Source: Coleofasciculus sp. FACHB-1120
Lineage (GTDB): Bacteria > Cyanobacteriota > Cyanobacteriia > Cyanobacteriales > FACHB-T130
Assembly: GCF_014698845.1 (NCBI RefSeq)
Contig: NZ_JACJTV010000030.1
Location: 1-64,000, forward strand
Direction of reading: 5' to 3'
Length of the DNA stretch: 64,000 nt
The position numbers and the translations under genes were made by a program. The notes under the pieces are model-generated. The model saw only the letters and a program-made list of their open reading frames with translations, was not told where the DNA came from and made no database searches. Shown here piece by piece: positions 56,097 to 64,000 of this stretch (position 1 is the stretch's first letter; each line of letters opens with the position of its first letter).

Positions 56097-56831
56097 TCAA
56101 TAATCTACAGACCCAAGAACCTGTAAGACTCTCTCAATATTGTCCAAATCCCCCACAATCCGCCGCACAGGTTCGGGCCAAACTCTAACAAGGGTGGGTG
56201 TAGCAGATATCTGATTTGACTCCGCCTGCTCTGGATGTTTGAAGATGTCAATCACTTTCAAAGTATAAGGATGACCGAGAGACTGCTCCAACAACTGATG
56301 CAGACTTTGGAGAGTGTGTTCGGTGGCTCCATTATGACCGGAAACAAACAGGCGCAAGACGTATCCAGGAGTCGAAACTGGGCGGAATGAAGGCTGGAAA
56401 CCTGTGCGTTCCAAGCGCACAATTAAATCGTGGTTTTCCCAAAGTTGGGGAAATTGGTGACGATAAGTTTCTAATACGATCGGATCGCCTAATTCTGGGG
56501 GCCAAGGAGCAACTTGCCAATTGTGCAAGTTGATATTCTGGAAAATCCCATTCAGCAACGCCTGATGCCGTCGCACCGGCAAATAAACCTCAGCCGCAAT
56601 CCGTAACTCCTGGGTGTAAGGATCGAGCCACCGATCGATCGTCGCAGTATAGGCTGGCACTAAAAAATGGGGAGGTTCTGGTAATCCCAGCATTTCTTGA
56701 AATCCAGCACACAGATGCAGGTGCCAGTGGCTCTGCTTATTCGGATCGATGCAATAAATTAAATCTCCCCCTGGCGTAAACAGGGCAATACCTTTAAAGA
56801 GCTGGGGAATAGAGAGTGGATTTTGAGTCAA
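56097..56831 (-). CDS. KaiB-domain protein with an N-terminal extension
   Basis: A 244-residue protein. Residues 157-240 form a KaiB domain: YVLRLFVSGHNGATEHTLQS, HPYTLKVIDIFKHPEQAESN, ISATPTLVRVWPEPVRRIVG and DLDNIERVL, keeping the ATPTL and PPVR-(I)-GDL features of the clock protein KaiB. Residues 1-150 are a separate domain with FKGIALFTPGGDLIYCIDP and many His/Trp/Pro, unrecognised but apparently conserved in form (circadian-linked cyanobacterial proteins sometimes have it). No kaiA or kaiC lies nearby. It is likely a clock-related or redox-responsive KaiB homologue, not the core KaiB (about 100 residues). Confidence 0.82.
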   Translation of the reverse strand: MTQNPLSIPQLFKGIALFTPGGDLIYCIDPNKQSHWHLHLCAGFQEMLGLPEPPHFLVPAYTATIDRWLDPYTQELRIAAEVYLPVRRHQALLNGIFQNINLHNWQVAPWPPELGDPIVLETYRHQFPQLWENHDLIVRLERTGFQPSFRPVSTPGYVLRLFVSGHNGATEHTLQSLHQLLEQSLGHPYTLKVIDIFKHPEQAESNQISATPTLVRVWPEPVRRIVGDLDNIERVLQVLGSVDY

Positions 56832-56850
56832 GAAAATATGCCAAAAGAAT

Positions 56851-56882
56851 AAAAAAAAGAAAGAGGAAATTCCTCTTTCTTG
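56851..56882 (-). terminator. Terminator of the pilT gene
   Basis: AAGAAAGAGGAA pairs with TTCCTCTTTCTT in a near-perfect palindrome. Read on the minus strand it is followed by a run of T residues. It lies 28 bases past the pilT stop and just before the KaiB-domain gene. Confidence 0.85.
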
Positions 56883-56909
56883 CTTAATTAAAAATTAAAT
56901 ATGTAATTT

Positions 56910-58289
56910 TTACACTCGACCTCGGAGGAACTGAGCCATCTCGTTCGGAGTGGGCGACATTTCCAGAGCAATTTCTTCGGTGATTCGACCCTCATGGTAA
57001 AGCTCAAGGAGGGCTTTGTTCATCGTCATCATGCCGTCAAAACCGGAGCCTAGCATGATTCCGGTAATGTCTTCGTACTTACCTTCCTTAATGTAGTCCT
57101 TGATTGCTTCAGTATTGATCAGGATGTCATGGAAAGCGGCACGCTTGCCATCGGTCGTTTTGCACAATCCTTGGGAAATGATCGCCACTAGAGATTCAGC
57201 GATCGCTATTTTCATCGAATGCTGCTCCTCTGCCGAGTAGAGGTTGAGAACCCGCTCGATCGTTTTCACAGCGCTATTGGTGTGCAGCGTTCCCATTACC
57301 AAGTGACCCGTTTGCGCCGCTTTGAGGGCAGTGTTGACGGTTTCTTTATCCCGCATTTCCCCAACTAGAATCAAATCGGGATCTTCCCGCAACGCCGCTT
57401 TCAGCGCGTTGTCAAACTTTAACGTGTTCAACCCTACTTCCCGGTGCTTAATCAGCGACTTGCGGCTGGTATGAACAAACTCAATCGGGTCTTCAATCGT
57501 GATGATGTGCTTCGCCATCTCCTTATTGATGTAGTCAATCATGGCAGCCATCGTGGTGGATTTACCCGAACCCGTGGGGCCTGTGACCAAAATCAATCCT
57601 TTATGGTAATGGCAAATATCCTTGAACACCTCTGGCAACCGCAGCTGCTCCAAAGTCAGGATATCGTTCGGGATCAATCGCATCACCATCGCTGGGCCGC
57701 GCATTGAGCCAAACACGTTGATCCGGGCACGAGAGAATTCATACTGCGTAACGCCGTCAAAGTCTAAGCGCTCTTCAAATTCCCGAATCTGAGCGTCAGT
57801 CATCACCTCTCGCAACCAGCTCATGAATGTCGCTTCATCCGTCATCGGATAATCGGTCATCTCCATGTCGCCCCGCTTGCGGTAGCGAGGAATTTCACCG
57901 ACACCCGCATGGATGTCGGAAATTCCGTTTTCATGAGCTTTGACAACAATTTCTTTTAACGTCGGCTGTCCGGGACTCGGGCCAGCTCCTCTTGCAGGCG
58001 TTCGAGCCACCACTGTTGTTGCGGTTGCTAACGCTGCCGAGGCAGCTGTGGCAGAGGATCGAACTCCTGTCCCAGCGGCTGGGGGAGGCGCTTTCGGTGG
58101 AGGAGGCACAGAAGCTGCCCCTGCATGAGGGGGAGGAGGTGCAGTCATCTGCATTGTTTGCATGGGCTGCTGCTGAGTGGAAACGGTGGCAGCTGCATCC
58201 CTAGCCGGAGGTCGCATTCCTGGCGGGGGTGGAGGGGGGACGCGGGGTGGAGGCGGTGGTGACATGGGCGGACGCTGCGGTTCTGTCAT
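56910..58289 (-). CDS. pilT: PilT-family type IV pilus retraction ATPase
   Basis: A 459-residue hexameric ATPase that disassembles type IV pili and powers twitching and phototaxis. A Pro/Ala-rich N-terminal extension of about 105 residues (with runs of five and six prolines) precedes the PilT core. Walker A is TGPTGSGKST (236-245), the Asp box is IITIEDPIEFVH, Walker B is LREDPDLILVGEMRD, the His box is GHLVMGTLHTNSA, and the AIRNLIRE-type motif is degenerate near the C-terminus. It stands alone, away from pilB/pilC, so it is likelier a second PilT (PilT2/PilU-like) than the main one. A terminator follows at 56851. Confidence 0.9.
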   Translation of the reverse strand: MTEPQRPPMSPPPPPRVPPPPPPGMRPPARDAAATVSTQQQPMQTMQMTAPPPPHAGAASVPPPPKAPPPAAGTGVRSSATAASAALATATTVVARTPARGAGPSPGQPTLKEIVVKAHENGISDIHAGVGEIPRYRKRGDMEMTDYPMTDEATFMSWLREVMTDAQIREFEERLDFDGVTQYEFSRARINVFGSMRGPAMVMRLIPNDILTLEQLRLPEVFKDICHYHKGLILVTGPTGSGKSTTMAAMIDYINKEMAKHIITIEDPIEFVHTSRKSLIKHREVGLNTLKFDNALKAALREDPDLILVGEMRDKETVNTALKAAQTGHLVMGTLHTNSAVKTIERVLNLYSAEEQHSMKIAIAESLVAIISQGLCKTTDGKRAAFHDILINTEAIKDYIKEGKYEDITGIMLGSGFDGMMTMNKALLELYHEGRITEEIALEMSPTPNEMAQFLRGRV

Positions 58290-58923
58290 CTTTCAACTAC
58301 CACTGATTGAAAATTTGTAGGAATCGGTACAGAAAAAGCTAAGGATAGACCGCGAATACGTTCTTTTAAGGCACGAAGCGATTCGGTGGAATACTCTACA
58401 GCTTTTGTTTGGGGAGCTTTAAAAACTCCTATTCCTAGTTTTCCCAAAACTTTCGGCTCACTAACATTTCACGCCAAAATTCTCTTATCAGCTCAAAACA
58501 GCAGCAGCAGCAACCCAGCGGTCGGTTCGCGGTTTGCCTGTAAAAGCTAGATGAGTTGAATTATGAGAATACCTGTCAAAAGTTATAAGATATGTTAAGG
58601 ATACTGAAAGCGGCTTTGGTTGTTTTCTCGTACCACTGGTTGGGCTACAAAATTGCTCGATTGGTGGAAAAGGCTGAAACCTAAAACCTCTTCAAATCTC
58701 TATCTTTTGGATGATGGTCGTTTTCTATGGCAGTCTAATATAGAACATCAAGAAAAAATTCGCATCCATAAATGTTCGGGATTGACTGTAAATTTTGATT
58801 AAGAACGGCTCATCTAAAGAAAAGGATTAACTATACTGATTTTCACATTAGTCGATGCCAAGGGATCGATTAAAAGTCATTTTCCACATATAAATTTGTC
58901 TTTGACTATCAGGAGAAAGGATC
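58290..58923. other. 634-base gap upstream of pilT
   Basis: It should carry the pilT promoter at the left. A TTG-started 60-codon plus-strand frame (58620-58802, ending HKCSGLTVNFD) has no ribosome site and no recognisable family, so I do not call it a gene. The right end has the AGGAGAAAGG ribosome site of the next gene. Confidence 0.5.
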
Positions 58924-59298
58924 ATGCAATTAAGTCAGAATCAAGGTTTGTCAAAAGTTTATTCATTGTCTATGGTCAAGAGCTTTTTGATCTGGACTTT
59001 TACGCTAGGGGTTTGCTTGCTGGTGGTGGGTTTCCCCTTAGTTGTTTTGATGGTTACAATTGGTGCTTTATTAGCGATCGCTTTACAATCTGTGCTGCCA
59101 GTTAGCGCGGTTTTGTTGGTTGCTGGAGCCTTAATTGGCGGAAATATTTTGGCAGTTGTCGCTGGTGCGGCATTGCTAACCCTAAAGGGTGTAAATCCGC
59201 AAGAAGTCCGTTGGTTGCACTGGCTGCATGGTGAAGCCAATCCTCTCCACACCTCTATCTATGCAGCTTGCCCACTAACCTGCGATCTAGATTCTTAA
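58924..59298 (+). CDS. Small integral membrane protein
   Basis: A 124-residue protein of unknown function. A polar start (MQLSQNQGLSKVYSLSMVKS) leads to about three tightly packed hydrophobic stretches between residues 20 and 85 (FLIWTFTLGVCLLVVGFPLV, AVLLVAGALIGGNILAVVAG). A short soluble tail contains Trp, His and two cysteines (VRWLHWLHGEANPLH, AACPLTCDLDS). The ribosome site AGGAGAAAGG sits 4-13 bases before the ATG, so translation is credible. A strong terminator follows at 59351, so it is a single-gene unit. Confidence 0.7.
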   Translation: MQLSQNQGLSKVYSLSMVKSFLIWTFTLGVCLLVVGFPLVVLMVTIGALLAIALQSVLPVSAVLLVAGALIGGNILAVVAGAALLTLKGVNPQEVRWLHWLHGEANPLHTSIYAACPLTCDLDS

Positions 59299-59350
59299 AT
59301 GACCTGTGAACGCTTTTATTAAGTTAGTCTGTTATCTGCAAGAGTTCTGC

Positions 59351-59374
59351 GACCCGGCACCTGCCGGGTCTTTT
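59351..59374 (+). terminator. Terminator after the small membrane protein gene
   Basis: GACCCGGCA pairs with TGCCGGGTC around a 2-base centre, with TTTT immediately after. It lies 53 bases past the stop codon. Confidence 0.85.
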
Positions 59375-59480
59375 CGTAGGAAAATGGCAAGCGTAGGATG
59401 GGAATAATTGGAGATCGCAATGTTATAGGCACGACGCGATCGCCAACGATTCCCATGATTCCCAATTCAGCTAAATTTTC

Positions 59481-60599
59481 ATGCCACCATCTCCTATCAA
59501 AGTTTGTATCACACTGGGAACTCGTCCAGAAGCCATTAAGCTAGCAGCTGTTATCCAACAGTTTCAGCGATCGCTAACTTTTCAAACTCACGTAATATTG
59601 ACGGGTCAGCATCGAGAGATGGTCGAGCAAGTCATGCAGCTATTTGGGCTGAATGCCGACCAAGATTTAGAAATTATGCAACATCAACAAACTCTGACAG
59701 ATATTACTTGTCGTAGTTTGCGAGGACTAGAAACTGTATTTAAGCAGTTACAGCCTCATTTGGTAATAGTTCAAGGAGATACAACCACAGCCTTTGCAGC
59801 AGCTTTGGCAGCGTTTTATCAAAAAATTCCCGTCGGTCATGTAGAAGCAGGATTACGCACCGATGAGCTATTTAATCCTTACCCAGAAGAAGCCAATCGC
59901 CGATTAATTTCTCAGCTGACTCAGCTGCATTTTGCCCCCACAACCTTAGCAGTAGAAAATCTGCAACGTTCTGGAGTCACGGGCGAAGTTCACCACACCG
60001 GCAATACAGTCATCGATGCTTTATTAACGGTGGCGAAAAGTCAGCCAGAGTGCCCAATTCCCGGCTTGGATTGGAATGGATATCGCACGCTGCTGGCAAC
60101 AGTCCATCGACGCGAGAACTGGGGGGAACCCCTACGGGAAATTGCGGAAGGGTTTCTCCAAATCTTAGATAAATTCCCGGATACAGCCTTACTGTTGCCG
60201 CTCCATCGCAATCCAACTGTGCGAGAACCGCTACAAAAACTTCTCGGTAATCATCCCAGAATTTTCTTAACAGAACCTTTAGATTATGCCGAACTGGTGG
60301 GGGCGATTCAACGCTGTTATTTGGTGTTGACTGATTCTGGAGGATTGCAGGAGGAAGCACCAAGTTTGGGGAAGCCGGTATTGGTATTGCGGGAAACCAC
60401 CGAACGACCAGAGGCGGTAGCAGCGGGAACGGCAAAATTGGTGGGAACGAACCCTAATCAAATTGTGGCGGCGGCAACAGAACTCCTCAGCGATCGCAGC
60501 GCTTATCAAACAATGGCAACGGCAATTAATCCATTTGGCGATGGTCGCTCATCTGAGAGAATATTGCAAATTGTTGAGAAATATTTTCAAAGCTGTTAA
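59481..60599 (+). CDS. wecB: UDP-N-acetylglucosamine 2-epimerase (non-hydrolysing)
   Basis: A 372-residue GT-B-fold enzyme interconverting UDP-GlcNAc and UDP-ManNAc for cell-surface polysaccharides. VCITLGTRPEAIKLAAVIQQ opens the fold. GDTTTAFAAALAAFYQKIPV, HVEAGLRTDELFNPYPEEAN, HHTGNTVIDALL and TDSGGLQEEAPSLGKPVLVL are diagnostic. The gene ends 14 bases from a convergent ABC ATPase gene. No other polysaccharide genes are adjacent. Confidence 0.95.
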   Translation: MPPSPIKVCITLGTRPEAIKLAAVIQQFQRSLTFQTHVILTGQHREMVEQVMQLFGLNADQDLEIMQHQQTLTDITCRSLRGLETVFKQLQPHLVIVQGDTTTAFAAALAAFYQKIPVGHVEAGLRTDELFNPYPEEANRRLISQLTQLHFAPTTLAVENLQRSGVTGEVHHTGNTVIDALLTVAKSQPECPIPGLDWNGYRTLLATVHRRENWGEPLREIAEGFLQILDKFPDTALLLPLHRNPTVREPLQKLLGNHPRIFLTEPLDYAELVGAIQRCYLVLTDSGGLQEEAPSLGKPVLVLRETTERPEAVAAGTAKLVGTNPNQIVAAATELLSDRSAYQTMATAINPFGDGRSSERILQIVEKYFQSC

Positions 60600-60613
60600 C
60601 AAGTCGCGAATTC

Positions 60614-61759
60614 TTAAGGAAACAAAGCATCGCCCGTGGTGGGGTCAAAGACAAATAACTGATTGAGGTCGAGTTGTACAGAAATGCGATCGCCTGAATG
60701 ACCCCGCCAATCTGAAGCAGCCTGAATATTGAGCGGCACCCCAGACGCTGGTAAATTCGCCCGAATCAGCGTCTCTCGTCCCAGGGGTTCTACAAGCTTC
60801 ACCTCAACTATCAAAAGGGAGTGCTGTAGGGGCAAGACTCCATCCCGACAAAATGCTTCTGGTTCCTGTTCATTTTCAGTGTTTAATTTCTCATCTTTAT
60901 TTGTTATATGCTCTGGGCGAATCCCTAACTCCACGCCTTGCCCTTGTCTGAGTTGTAACTTTTCCTGAAGCGCTGGAGGACAAGATAAAGACTGATTCCC
61001 TACCTGAAAAACTTCACCCGTATAAGTCGCGTGGAGAATATTCATCGGTGGATTGCCTAGAAATGTGGCAACCATCAAATTTGCCGGTCGCGCATAAATT
61101 GTTTGCGGGTCGCCAATTTGTTGAATCTGACCGCGATTAAGTACCACAATTTGATCGGCTAGAGTCATCGCCTCTACCTGATCGTGGGTAACGTAGATCG
61201 TAGTAATTCCCACTTGTTGGTGCAATTGCTTGAGTTCTGCCCTAGTATCGTCTCGCAGCTGGGCATCCAGGTTAGAGAGGGGTTCATCTAATAAAAATAC
61301 TTGGGGCTGACGAGCGATCGCTCTCCCCAATGCGACCCGTTGCTGCTGTCCTCCTGATAACTGCTTGGGTTTGCGGTCGAGGAGATGGGCGATATCAAGC
61401 GATCGCGCGACTGTCTCTACTCGTTCCTGCATCGTTTTCGCATCAGTTCCGCGCATCCGCAGACCAAAAGCCAAATTTTTAGCAACCGTCATGTGCGGGT
61501 AGAGGGCGTAGTTTTGGAACACCATCGCCACATCTCTTGCCCTAGCGGGAATCCCATTCATCAAGGTATTCCCAATATAGAGATTGCCGCTACTTTGCGT
61601 GTCCAAACCCGCAATTGTCCGCAAAATCGTGGATTTACCACAACCGGAAGGTCCCACCATCACCCAGAACTGCCCATCCGGCACCTCAAAGGAAATATCC
61701 TCAATCGCAGTGGCATTATTATATTTTCGGGTAATTCCTTCTAAGCGAACATTTGCCAT
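60614..61759 (-). CDS. Sugar-type (CUT1) ABC transporter ATP-binding protein
   Basis: A 381-residue MalK/UgpC/MsmK-type ATPase. It has Walker A GPSGCGKST (36-44), Q-loop MVFQNYALYPHMTV, signature LSGGQQQRVALGRAIARQP, Walker B VFLLDEPLSNLDAQLR and H-loop TIYVTHDQVEAMTLADQ. The C-terminal 140 residues are a TOBE-type regulatory domain with two OB folds (GVELGIRPEHI, LVEPLGRETLIRANLPASG). It likely energises uptake of sugars, polyols or glucosylglycerol. Permease and binding-protein genes are not in the window, and such ATPases often serve several transporters. Confidence 0.92.
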   Translation of the reverse strand: MANVRLEGITRKYNNATAIEDISFEVPDGQFWVMVGPSGCGKSTILRTIAGLDTQSSGNLYIGNTLMNGIPARARDVAMVFQNYALYPHMTVAKNLAFGLRMRGTDAKTMQERVETVARSLDIAHLLDRKPKQLSGGQQQRVALGRAIARQPQVFLLDEPLSNLDAQLRDDTRAELKQLHQQVGITTIYVTHDQVEAMTLADQIVVLNRGQIQQIGDPQTIYARPANLMVATFLGNPPMNILHATYTGEVFQVGNQSLSCPPALQEKLQLRQGQGVELGIRPEHITNKDEKLNTENEQEPEAFCRDGVLPLQHSLLIVEVKLVEPLGRETLIRANLPASGVPLNIQAASDWRGHSGDRISVQLDLNQLFVFDPTTGDALFP

Positions 61760-61931
61760 TGTTGTTAGAGATGAGTCGATTAGCCATTAGTTTATCGCTC
61801 AAGGCCTTAGTTTCTTCTCTCTTTTCTTCCTTGCGGCTCTCTAGCGAAGAGAGCGCATCCCTCTCGCGCATCCGCGCCGTTTCGCGAAAGCTAGTGCATC
61901 TTTGCGGTTCATCTAAAATAACTAAAAACCA

Positions 61932-64000
61932 CTAATTCTCACAAAGTTGGCGATCGCTTTCTCGGACTTTGGGATTGTTTTCTAGATAGTCTTGCACCCA
62001 ACTACAACTGCGTGCCAGGAGATTATCGAGGTCCAGATTCCACAACATCACGGTTTTGTCCTTACTGGCAGAAGCTAGAATCTTCCCATCCGGGCTGAAA
62101 CTCACACTGGTAACGCGATCGCTATGACCTTGGAGCGTTTTAATTAACGTGTCATCCAGTCGCCATAATTGAACCGTATTTTCCCAGGTTGTCGTCGCCA
62201 GAATTTGACCATCCGGGCTAAAACTAACGTGAGCAACGCTATCTGTATGCCCTTTCAAAGTTCGATATAAAGAACCATCGCGCCGCCAAAGTTTAACTGT
62301 ATTGTCATAACTCGCGGATGCGATTAGCTGACTATCCGGACTAAAAGCGACATCCAAAACCCAACCACTATGTCCTGGTAAGGTTTCCAGATATCTTCCC
62401 TCAGCAGTCCAGAGTTTCACCGTATGATCGTCGCTGGCAGTCGCCAGTAATTCGCCATCGGGGCTAAAAGCCACTGCATTGACGCGATCGCGGTGCCCAG
62501 TTAAAGTTTTAATCAAATTGCCCGAAGTATTCCAAAGCTTCACTGTCTTATCGCGAGAAGCCGAAGCAATCATCTTGGCATCGGGACTAAACGCCACATC
62601 CAAAACCCAATCGCTATGCTTATTCGGCTCATTCAGGGGGTTGAGAAGCGTACCCGATCGATTCCAAAGTTTCAGCGTCTTGTCACGAGAAGCAGAAGCA
62701 ATCAACTGAGAGTCTGGGCTAAAACTCACACTATTTATCCGATCTTTATGCCCATTCAACGTAGCAAGCAAAGCACCGCTTTTGTCCCACAGCTTTACCG
62801 AATTATCTTGACTGCTAGAAGCAATCATCTGACCATCGGGACTAAAACTTACATCATAAATATGATCGGTATGTCCCTTTAAGACAGTGCGCGACATATC
62901 ATTCAGTCGCCAAAATTTGACGGTTTTATCGTAACTGCTAGAAGCAATCGTCTGACCATCGGGGCTAAAACTGACACTTGTAACCCCATCGCTATGCCCC
63001 CGAAGGATTTTCAGTAGCTTCCCGTTGCGCTGCCAAAGTCTTACGGTATTGTCATTACTGGCAGAGGCAATCATCTGGCTATTGGGACTAAAACTCACGC
63101 CAAATACCCACTCACTGTGCCCCTGAAGAACCCGAATCATTTGCCCAGTACGATAGTTCCAAAGCCTAACTGTTTTATCATCGCTGGCTGACGCTAACAA
63201 CTGTCCATCTGCACTGAAATCGAGGTTGGTTACTTTGCCAGTGTGTCCCTTGAGAATTTTAAAGGGTTGCTTAAGTGCTGTAGGAGCCATATCCCAGATG
63301 GTGATGATTTTGTCGTCACTCGCTGATGCCAAAAATCGACCATCTGGGCTAAAGTTGGCGCTGGTGACTTTCCCGTTGTGCTTCAACGTTTTCAGCCACT
63401 TGCCGGTGCGATAGTTCCAGAGCTTTACCGTTCTATCATCGCTTGCCGAAGCGAATACTTGACCATTGGGGCTAAAACTGACGTGATTAACCAAACTACT
63501 GTGTGCTTTGTTAATCGTTCTCAGTAAAGTACCGTCTGTTTGCCAGATTTTTATAGTCTTGTCAGAACCCGTCGAAGCTAAGAGGCGACCGTTGGGGCTA
63601 AAACTGACACTGGTGACGCTGTCACGATGGCCCTGAGATCCTGTCAGGGTTGTCAGGATCTTGCCATCGCGCCGCCAAAGTTTGACGGTCTTATCGACGC
63701 TGGCAGAGGCAATTGTCTGACCGTCGGGGCTAAAGCTCACGCTCCAAACGACATCACGATGTCCTTCCAGGCGATTGCGCTCTTGTACCCCATAGATTGC
63801 CTGCTGCATCGCCGTGACGACGCGCATTTGGGTATCGGGTTCTACTCCAACGGAATTATTGAGGCTTTTTCCGGCTCTCAAGGCTTCGATTAAGGCATCA
63901 AATTCTTTGTAGGAGACAAAAAGGGTTTCGGAAGAAGCACTCAGAGCAGTCAGTTGAGCATTTGTTTGCGCGATCGCTGCCAGTTTTCTTTGAGCTTCGG
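61932..64000 (-). CDS. WD40-repeat protein, 14 repeats (5' end outside the window)
   Basis: The minus-strand frame stays open to the window edge, so the visible 690 codons are the C-terminal part. The first visible residues form a helix (AQRKLAAIAQTNAQLTALSA, then FVSYKEFDALIEALRAGKSL). This is the usual linker after a STAND or caspase-like N-terminal domain in cyanobacterial WD40 proteins, and VQERNRLEGHRDVVWSVSFS begins the propeller. There are 14 WD40 repeats (two seven-blade propellers), then a closing CSWVQDYLENNPKVRESDRQ that is family-typical. The N-terminal effector cannot be seen. Neighbouring repeats differ enough that they are not fresh duplications. Confidence 0.88.
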   Translation of the reverse strand, partial: EAQRKLAAIAQTNAQLTALSASSETLFVSYKEFDALIEALRAGKSLNNSVGVEPDTQMRVVTAMQQAIYGVQERNRLEGHRDVVWSVSFSPDGQTIASASVDKTVKLWRRDGKILTTLTGSQGHRDSVTSVSFSPNGRLLASTGSDKTIKIWQTDGTLLRTINKAHSSLVNHVSFSPNGQVFASASDDRTVKLWNYRTGKWLKTLKHNGKVTSANFSPDGRFLASASDDKIITIWDMAPTALKQPFKILKGHTGKVTNLDFSADGQLLASASDDKTVRLWNYRTGQMIRVLQGHSEWVFGVSFSPNSQMIASASNDNTVRLWQRNGKLLKILRGHSDGVTSVSFSPDGQTIASSSYDKTVKFWRLNDMSRTVLKGHTDHIYDVSFSPDGQMIASSSQDNSVKLWDKSGALLATLNGHKDRINSVSFSPDSQLIASASRDKTLKLWNRSGTLLNPLNEPNKHSDWVLDVAFSPDAKMIASASRDKTVKLWNTSGNLIKTLTGHRDRVNAVAFSPDGELLATASDDHTVKLWTAEGRYLETLPGHSGWVLDVAFSPDSQLIASASYDNTVKLWRRDGSLYRTLKGHTDSVAHVSFSPDGQILATTTWENTVQLWRLDDTLIKTLQGHSDRVTSVSFSPDGKILASASKDKTVMLWNLDLDNLLARSCSWVQDYLENNPKVRESDRQLCEN

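Overview
The window is cyanobacterial chromosome. It carries psaA and psaB, a cyanobacterial-type glutathione reductase, a KaiB-domain protein, a type IV pilus ATPase, pentapeptide-repeat and WD40-repeat proteins, and the palindrome GCGATCGC scattered through genes and gaps. The large WD40/NB-ARC gene, ECF sigma cascade, IS1 and IS630 remnants and several families of short intergenic repeats suggest a larger-genome filamentous or colonial cyanobacterium (Microcoleus/Coleofasciculus-like). The genus is inference.

Layout. 1-5000: IS630 remnant, then an RND efflux pump operon. 5000-10760: quinone-oxidoreductase-like enzyme, cobM, lgt, a decayed histidine-kinase fragment, rlmN. 11400-16300: GH31 glucosidase, Tat-exported dienelactone hydrolase, flavin reductase-like protein, MIF-like tautomerase. 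16300-17720: repeat-rich stretch with two inverted copies of one MITE-like element. 17700-26100: membrane pentapeptide protein, type II secretion F-like protein, coaD with an overlapping coiled-coil gene, cysC, gor, an ECF sigma/membrane partner/Spy-like module, an esterase. 26700-32200: two paralogous membrane proteins, a peptidoglycan-binding protein, an active/inactive pair of M16 peptidases. 32300-34700: 6S RNA (ssaA) with its own -10 box and terminator, purK, a lumenal pentapeptide protein, a DUF4242-like protein. 34800-41250: one 2,133-residue protein joining BTAD, NB-ARC, 14 WD40 repeats, a second ATPase and a helical tail. 41670-47220: HMGL-like synthase next to a methyltransferase-acetyltransferase fusion, an Omp85 protein, and a methyltransferase gene cut by an IS1 copy. 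47300-64000: psaA-psaB, a lipoprotein, thioredoxin-NHL protein, KaiB-domain protein, pilT, UDP-GlcNAc 2-epimerase, a CUT1 ABC ATPase and the 3' part of another 14-blade WD40 gene running off the edge.

The most notable points are the domain order of the giant regulator, which looks like an NB-ARC/WD40 cassette placed inside a BTAD-ATPase-TPR regulator; two unrelated genes whose stop codons lie inside MITE-like repeats; a perfect IS1 insertion with 8-bp duplications whose removal restores a methyltransferase frame; a broken second quinone-oxidoreductase tail lying in frame ahead of the glucosidase; and the synthase plus methyltransferase-acetyltransferase pair, which may be a small unassigned pathway. 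No CRISPR array, rRNA or intact tRNA gene was seen.
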